From: Pseudanabaena sp. ABRG5-3
GTDB lineage: Bacteria; Cyanobacteriota; Cyanobacteriia; Pseudanabaenales; Pseudanabaenaceae
Length of the DNA stretch: 64,000 nt
NCBI RefSeq assembly: GCF_003967015.1
Contig: NZ_AP017563.1
Location: forward strand, 62,001-126,000
Reading direction: 5' to 3'
This document shows, piece after piece, positions 59,775 to 64,000 of this stretch. Every line of letters starts with the position of its first letter. Positions within the stretch are counted from its first letter, which is position 1. The notes under the pieces are model-generated. The model saw only the letters and a program-made list of their open reading frames with translations, was not told the origin of the DNA and did not search any database. Position numbers and translations under genes: made by a program.

Positions 59775-61145
59775 CTAGTTGTATTCTAAGTCAATTCTTC
59801 TAAGCCAATCTTTTACTTCCTTTGTGAGTTGTTGGGTGCTTTTTTCTCCTGTGAATGGACATATGTGGATTGAATCTGTTAGGTTTTGGCAGAGTTGATT
59901 AATCGCCTCATTAGCACTTTTGCCATAAAGGGCGATCGCTAATTTCTTGACTTCAAGAATGCGCTTGAGGTTAATTAGTTCTCGTTTCAGGTTAGAGACT
60001 CGATTGATTTCTGGAATCTTACGCCCTAACGAGTCAAATATTTTGATGGCGATTTCTTCAGCGATTATATTAAGATCGCTTTCTTGTTCGAGATGGCGGA
60101 TATCGACAACTAAACAGCGTATTTCGGGATGCTCAGTATTGCGATCGAGTTCTTTTTGAATATCCTCACAACTAACAAATTGTGTCTCCAAATTATATAT
60201 AACATCATTTGAAGAATGCCATACCTGATAGAATCTTTCATAGCTAAGATTTTTAGCACAATTACAGAGAAGTAGATAACAATAACTATAATCAAATTCT
60301 TGATTTTCATACTCAATAGTACTATTTAAGCTTTTCAGAGCTATCTCAAAAAGCTCTTCATGCGTTGTATCTTCATAATCAATTTCTATGCTAGTTGTCG
60401 GATCGATGTCTACAATTTTATCTTTTTTCAAAATTTGCAAAATTGTATTGAATGAGTCTGAATGAGAATAATTCTTACTCCCATCATGATTTTTAACATA
60501 AATTGGAAGATTTGCAACATGACTAATTATTTGTTCACGAGGTTTGTAAATCAATTTAATTTCTATTTCCTTAGTATCAGATTCTAAGCATAACTCAGGA
60601 TTAAATTCTTCTAAAATTTTTGAATGTTCTAATTCTATTTTTAGGTTCTTGGATGTTTTAGATTTTATTGAATTTGATAGAGATATATTAGACTTAAAAC
60701 TACTAATGTATCTGGAAAAATAAAAATTCATCCACTTAAATGATTCAAGAGTGATTATTAATTTGTCTGGATTTTTAATAAATAAGTTTTCAAGAAGATA
60801 AATAGATTTGTTGCAATTTGAACTATATATGAGTTTGCTCAGTATAGGATCTTCTATATTGCCAAAGACAGAATATCTAGAATCTAGATCTAATTTAAAA
60901 ATAAATTCAGTAAATAACTTAATTAGGTCTGAATCTTTTGTAAAAATATTTCCACAAATATTTATTAGCTGTAGTGGCATTACTATATTTTGATTGAAAG
61001 GTGATTTGATTGCTAGCTTCAATAAATATTTAAAAGAGATTGTACACGCATCCTCAGTATTTATATGAAGCAAGAAATCACAGATATCTATAATAATTTC
61101 TTCTGAGTCAATATTAGTCAATAATTTTGCAACTTTATCAATCAC
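59775..61145 (-). CDS. C-terminal part of split HTH-NACHT protein
   Basis: 456 aa from a GTG at 61145, in the same reading frame as the NACHT gene upstream and separated from it by only a TAA and nine sense codons (KLSSISSKI). Helical repeats (LTNIDSEEIIIDICDFLLHI; YLLENLFIKNPDKLIITLES), then an alpha-beta domain near the end: EIRCLVVDIRHLEQESDLNI, LGRKIPEINRVSNLKRELIN, VKKLAIALYGKSANEAINQL. Very AT-rich compared with the rest of the window. It may be translated from the GTG as a separate subunit, or the whole is a broken gene. Confidence 0.7.
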   Translation of the reverse strand: MIDKVAKLLTNIDSEEIIIDICDFLLHINTEDACTISFKYLLKLAIKSPFNQNIVMPLQLINICGNIFTKDSDLIKLFTEFIFKLDLDSRYSVFGNIEDPILSKLIYSSNCNKSIYLLENLFIKNPDKLIITLESFKWMNFYFSRYISSFKSNISLSNSIKSKTSKNLKIELEHSKILEEFNPELCLESDTKEIEIKLIYKPREQIISHVANLPIYVKNHDGSKNYSHSDSFNTILQILKKDKIVDIDPTTSIEIDYEDTTHEELFEIALKSLNSTIEYENQEFDYSYCYLLLCNCAKNLSYERFYQVWHSSNDVIYNLETQFVSCEDIQKELDRNTEHPEIRCLVVDIRHLEQESDLNIIAEEIAIKIFDSLGRKIPEINRVSNLKRELINLKRILEVKKLAIALYGKSANEAINQLCQNLTDSIHICPFTGEKSTQQLTKEVKDWLRRIDLEYN

Positions 61146-61172
61146 TATTTTTGATGAAATACTACTAAGCTT

Positions 61173-62999
61173 TTACAACGCTAATTCCGAAATGGAGTAC
61201 CATTCACGTTTTTTGGAATATTGATTGAAAGTCCCAAAAGCCCATTCAATTATTTGATCTAAAATATTGTCAAACAGAACTATATTGTTAGACTCAAACG
61301 CAATATCTAATGCTATAAAATGTCCCAAATTATTGTAATCATTTGATTTGGCACAACCATCATCAAATACTATTAACTTTTCTATCAAAAGGCTGGATTG
61401 ATTATTTGTATTGGGATTTCTAGATATACCAGACCAAAGTAAAACTACTGGATTCCACACTGGTTCAAAAATTCGATAACATTTTTCTTTGACTGGTTTA
61501 TCGATATGATCGCGAGGTAAAAAGAAATCCCAAGCATCGATCGCTAAAGCAGCAAAATATTCTTTAAATGAATCATGAAGGAAATCATAAACTTGCTCAT
61601 ATTCATCTATTGGCTTTAGCCATCCAAGTTCGAGAGCCTTGTCAAGCCTATCACCTAGCTTTTCCTTTACTTCAGCATTCGTTAATTGACTTTGAGTATC
61701 TATTGCTTTTATTGCCAATTCCCCTAAAGACTTAACTAAATCTGCATCAAATCGATCTACTGTAATCTTCCGCGTGTACTGTCTTTTAATAAATTGATCG
61801 AATAATTCTGCTTTATTTGTAGCAAAAGCAAAGTTTGATTCGGATTCCTCATAAATAGAACAAAGCAATGATAGGTGAAGGGGATATTTAATTAGCTCGT
61901 TAATACGATGTCTATTAGCTTTTTGAAGTTCTGTCTTGAGAAGGTTCGCAGAGTCTGAATCATCACCAAACCAAGCATCTATAAAATTACTGGGCTGATC
62001 GGAATTATAGCCAACACATTCATAAATACCATAGCCAAAACTTGCAAAATCTGCTTTGTCTGAGTCCCAACGATTTTTACGACAAGTTAAAGCTATTTTA
62101 GGTTTGCTTAGCCAAACATCAAACTGACCGATAACGATATGCGCTTTATCAGGAATATCCTCAAGACCATCTAACAACAACCAAACACAGCCATCTTTGA
62201 GCTTGTTATCAAATTCTTGTTCCCATTCATTTTTGGCAATATTAGAACCTTTAAGCCATTCATCTATAATATATTCCCTGAGATATTCTAGCTTATCTCT
62301 TACTTCTTTTAAAGAAATCCAAATTACAAGATTGTTAGGCTGTTTGAGCAATTCATAGCCGATTTGCAATAAAAGAGTAGTTTTTCCCGATCCCGCTTCA
62401 CCAATAATTGCTAATCTTTGCCCGTATTTCTTAGAACTTCCCTCTAGTAAACCATCACGAATAATTACATCAAGAAAATCCTGTTGACGTTCATATCTTT
62501 GAGTACTCTTATACTCTTCAGTTTGTTGCTTACTTGTATTTTTAGATTGCGAACTTTCCTTTTTTACCTTTTCCAAAAAATCCAAAGGTACAAACGTTCG
62601 ATCAATATTGCCAAAATCTAAACGATTATCCCCTATAACTAGATCGACATTCCGCTTTTTCCAATGATCTAACCTGTCACAACAAACTTTATGCCAATTA
62701 AAGATTTTGTTGTCAACATCTTTCAAACTTTGTAAAGCAGAAAATTCGTTAGGCTGAAACCCTAACACTTGGGTCAATGCTCTAAATGAACTTTCGCCCA
62801 TTGGCGTTTTTCTATTAAGGAAACGTTTAGCAACCGATAGAGAAACGTTTGCCTGCTTCGCTAAATATTCCTGAGTCCAAATTTCCTTCTCTCTTTCATT
62901 AGATAACTCTAATTTTTTTGATTGAGAGATTCTTTGCTGAACCTTGTCTAGCTCTTCTACAGTCAATATAAATTTGTGTTTTTTATCTGATGTAGGCAT
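61173..62999 (-). CDS. HTH-NACHT STAND NTPase, N-terminal part
   Basis: 608 aa. HTH-like start (about 40-85: EIWTQEYLAKQANVSLSVAK), the segment WHKVCCDRLDHWKKRN and VPLDFLEKVKK common to cyanobacterial NACHT proteins, then the NACHT domain: Walker A IIGEAGSGKTTLLLQI (about 198-213), Walker B VWLLLDGLEDIPDK (about 272-285) and IALTCRKNRWD (sensor). After it, YDFLHDSFKEYFAALAID. Helical C-terminus, ending at a TAA that may be a point mutation. Companion or split piece at 59775. STAND NTPases act in defence or cell-death signalling; role here inferred. Confidence 0.85.
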   Translation of the reverse strand: MPTSDKKHKFILTVEELDKVQQRISQSKKLELSNEREKEIWTQEYLAKQANVSLSVAKRFLNRKTPMGESSFRALTQVLGFQPNEFSALQSLKDVDNKIFNWHKVCCDRLDHWKKRNVDLVIGDNRLDFGNIDRTFVPLDFLEKVKKESSQSKNTSKQQTEEYKSTQRYERQQDFLDVIIRDGLLEGSSKKYGQRLAIIGEAGSGKTTLLLQIGYELLKQPNNLVIWISLKEVRDKLEYLREYIIDEWLKGSNIAKNEWEQEFDNKLKDGCVWLLLDGLEDIPDKAHIVIGQFDVWLSKPKIALTCRKNRWDSDKADFASFGYGIYECVGYNSDQPSNFIDAWFGDDSDSANLLKTELQKANRHRINELIKYPLHLSLLCSIYEESESNFAFATNKAELFDQFIKRQYTRKITVDRFDADLVKSLGELAIKAIDTQSQLTNAEVKEKLGDRLDKALELGWLKPIDEYEQVYDFLHDSFKEYFAALAIDAWDFFLPRDHIDKPVKEKCYRIFEPVWNPVVLLWSGISRNPNTNNQSSLLIEKLIVFDDGCAKSNDYNNLGHFIALDIAFESNNIVLFDNILDQIIEWAFGTFNQYSKKREWYSISELAL

Positions 63000-63152
63000 A
63001 ACGCAAAATCTTTTTTACTGTTTTTCGTAATTTAGCAAGGCTAAAGATGTTTTGACTAGTTCAGATTAGTTCATTTTAACTTGACCTAATTTGCTCTGGT
63101 GACAACCTGATTGTACATGATATTCCTATGGCATAGCGTTAGGATTCAGTCT

Positions 63153-63302
63153 ATGCAAGCATTTCAAATTAGCTGCCTGCCAAATTTCGAGCCAATCCCC
63201 ATCGAACAATGCAAAACCAAGCGATCTCGCCATCGCCTACCTCGCCCAAAATCCATTAAAACAACCAACTACCAACAACTAGAAATCACTTGGAAAAACT
63301 AG
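63153..63302 (+). CDS. Possible 49-aa basic protein
   Basis: ATG at 63153: MQAFQISCLPNFEPIPIEQC followed by KTKRSRHRLPRPKSIKTTNY and QQLEITWKN. Lies 11 nt before the PLD-like gene in the same direction with similar codon style, so it may be part of its operon, but no family is recognised. Confidence 0.35.
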   Translation: MQAFQISCLPNFEPIPIEQCKTKRSRHRLPRPKSIKTTNYQQLEITWKN

Positions 63303-63313
63303 GGAAAACCACC

Positions 63314-64000
63314 ATGTACCAAAACTACAGCATTAACGAGCTATACCAACTCCTCAAACAAATCGAAACCACTATCGACAAATACAACCTAGACCCCAAA
63401 CCATTTATGGAAAAATTGGGCTTTCAGCAACCAGTCCCCGAAACCGAAATTGTCTTTGAGAAAACTGGCGGACGGTTCCATCTCTTCAAAGCTCTCGAAG
63501 AAGCCAAAGAACGAATCGTGATCAAATGTCCTTGGGCAAGCGATCGCGCCATCGACAACGACCTCATGCTAAGGCTCAACTATGCCCTCGACCAAGGCGT
63601 ACAAATCGATCTCGGCTGGGGCTACCAATATGACCTCGGCACAATCATCAAAAAAGACCGTCACTGCAATTTCACCTTCACCACCGAAGGACAATATCGC
63701 TATAGTGCCATGTCTAAACTCTTCCAACTCCAAAAAAGATATAGCGATCGCCTCCGCCTCAAGCTCACAGGCGGACATAGCAAATACTTTGTCTGCGATC
63801 GCCAGTTCGCCTATGTCGGCAGTCACAACATCCTCAGTGCCACCATTCCCAATCTTAAAATTGCCTATCCTGACCTCCAAGGCGATGAAACAGGCACAAT
63901 TCACCGAAATCCAGAAATCATTCAAAAACTGATTACCCGCTACGACCAAGCGATCGATCTCACAGCTTCCCTAACGCCTCAAAACATGAGATTGCGTGCC
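63314..64000 (+). CDS. PLD-like nuclease/phosphodiesterase-family protein (3' end outside window)
   Basis: 229 residues visible, from an ATG with AGGGAAA upstream. RFHLFKALEEAKERIVIKCP then YALDQGVQIDLGWGYQYDLG match the first strands of a PLD fold; GGHSKYFVCDRQFAYVGSHN holds an HxK(x)4D motif of the PLD superfamily, with the following GSHNIL turn. The N-terminal about 55 residues are helical. Divergent from the NACHT gene, 315 bp away. Could be a nuclease effector or a phospholipase-like enzyme; one HKD motif is visible so far. Confidence 0.72.
   Translation, partial: MYQNYSINELYQLLKQIETTIDKYNLDPKPFMEKLGFQQPVPETEIVFEKTGGRFHLFKALEEAKERIVIKCPWASDRAIDNDLMLRLNYALDQGVQIDLGWGYQYDLGTIIKKDRHCNFTFTTEGQYRYSAMSKLFQLQKRYSDRLRLKLTGGHSKYFVCDRQFAYVGSHNILSATIPNLKIAYPDLQGDETGTIHRNPEIIQKLITRYDQAIDLTASLTPQNMRLRA

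Noticed and set aside
1-64000. CRISPR arrays, rRNA or tRNA genes
   Set aside because: No regularly spaced direct repeats and no cloverleaf-like segments were recognised by eye; a tRNAscan or CRISPR search would settle it.

Overview
The window looks like a chromosomal stretch of a cyanobacterium. The HIP1 octamer (GCGATCGC) is scattered throughout, and several families are typically cyanobacterial: SLH/OprB-type porin, DUF2808, DUF1822, CHAT-CHASE2, NACHT proteins with an N-terminal HTH, and the sulfate permease set with a NIL-domain protein. A Pseudanabaena-like genome is a reasonable guess, but I cannot prove it from the sequence alone. No rRNA, tRNA or CRISPR array was recognised.

Region 1 (1-29.2 kb) is a sulfur-scavenging island. 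It holds a porin, an NfsA-like nitroreductase, an SsuE-like FMN reductase, SsuB and SsuC, a TauE/SafE-type exporter, two aldo/keto reductases, a glutathione S-transferase, a DszA/NtaA-type flavin monooxygenase, a large amidohydrolase, a TauD-like dioxygenase and two SsuA-like lipoproteins. It ends with the sulfate operon sbpA-cysT-cysW-NIL, which has no cysA nearby. A previously unlabelled 28-bp imperfect inverted repeat (CTACGGTA-N12-TACCGTAG type) lies in front of six of these transcription units and probably marks one regulon. A DrrAB-type ABC exporter, a MarR regulator and an MFS exporter are embedded at 12.8-16.4 kb.

Region 2 (29.2-47.4 kb) is rich in stress-type and small membrane genes: YflT-like domain proteins (one frameshifted), a NACHT STAND NTPase, a hemerythrin-domain protein, a glycine-zipper protein, a GGDEF protein, an MFS transporter, YggT, a fatty-acid-hydroxylase-family protein, CsbD-like proteins, an IS1-family element and a PrsW-TPR fusion. 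Three small stress-type genes share a conserved upstream sequence.

Region 3 (47.5-64 kb) resembles a defence or conflict island. It contains a RelE/ParE-like toxin-antitoxin pair, wrecked VapBC-like remnants and orphan antitoxins. A three-gene operon encodes a double-HATPase histidine kinase, a response regulator and a ComEC-like metallo-beta-lactamase enzyme; the last gene is split by an IS982-type element. Next come a sigma-like/DUF1822/CHAT-CHASE2 operon, and a second HTH-NACHT gene split by one in-frame stop codon. The window ends in an incomplete PLD-like gene.

The intergenic DNA is full of palindromic and MITE-like elements: a 160-bp element with 15-bp terminal inverted repeats, a 100-bp element with an 8-bp target duplication, TATAGC-ended elements, a 22-bp palindrome present five times, and many long hairpins with three-base loops.
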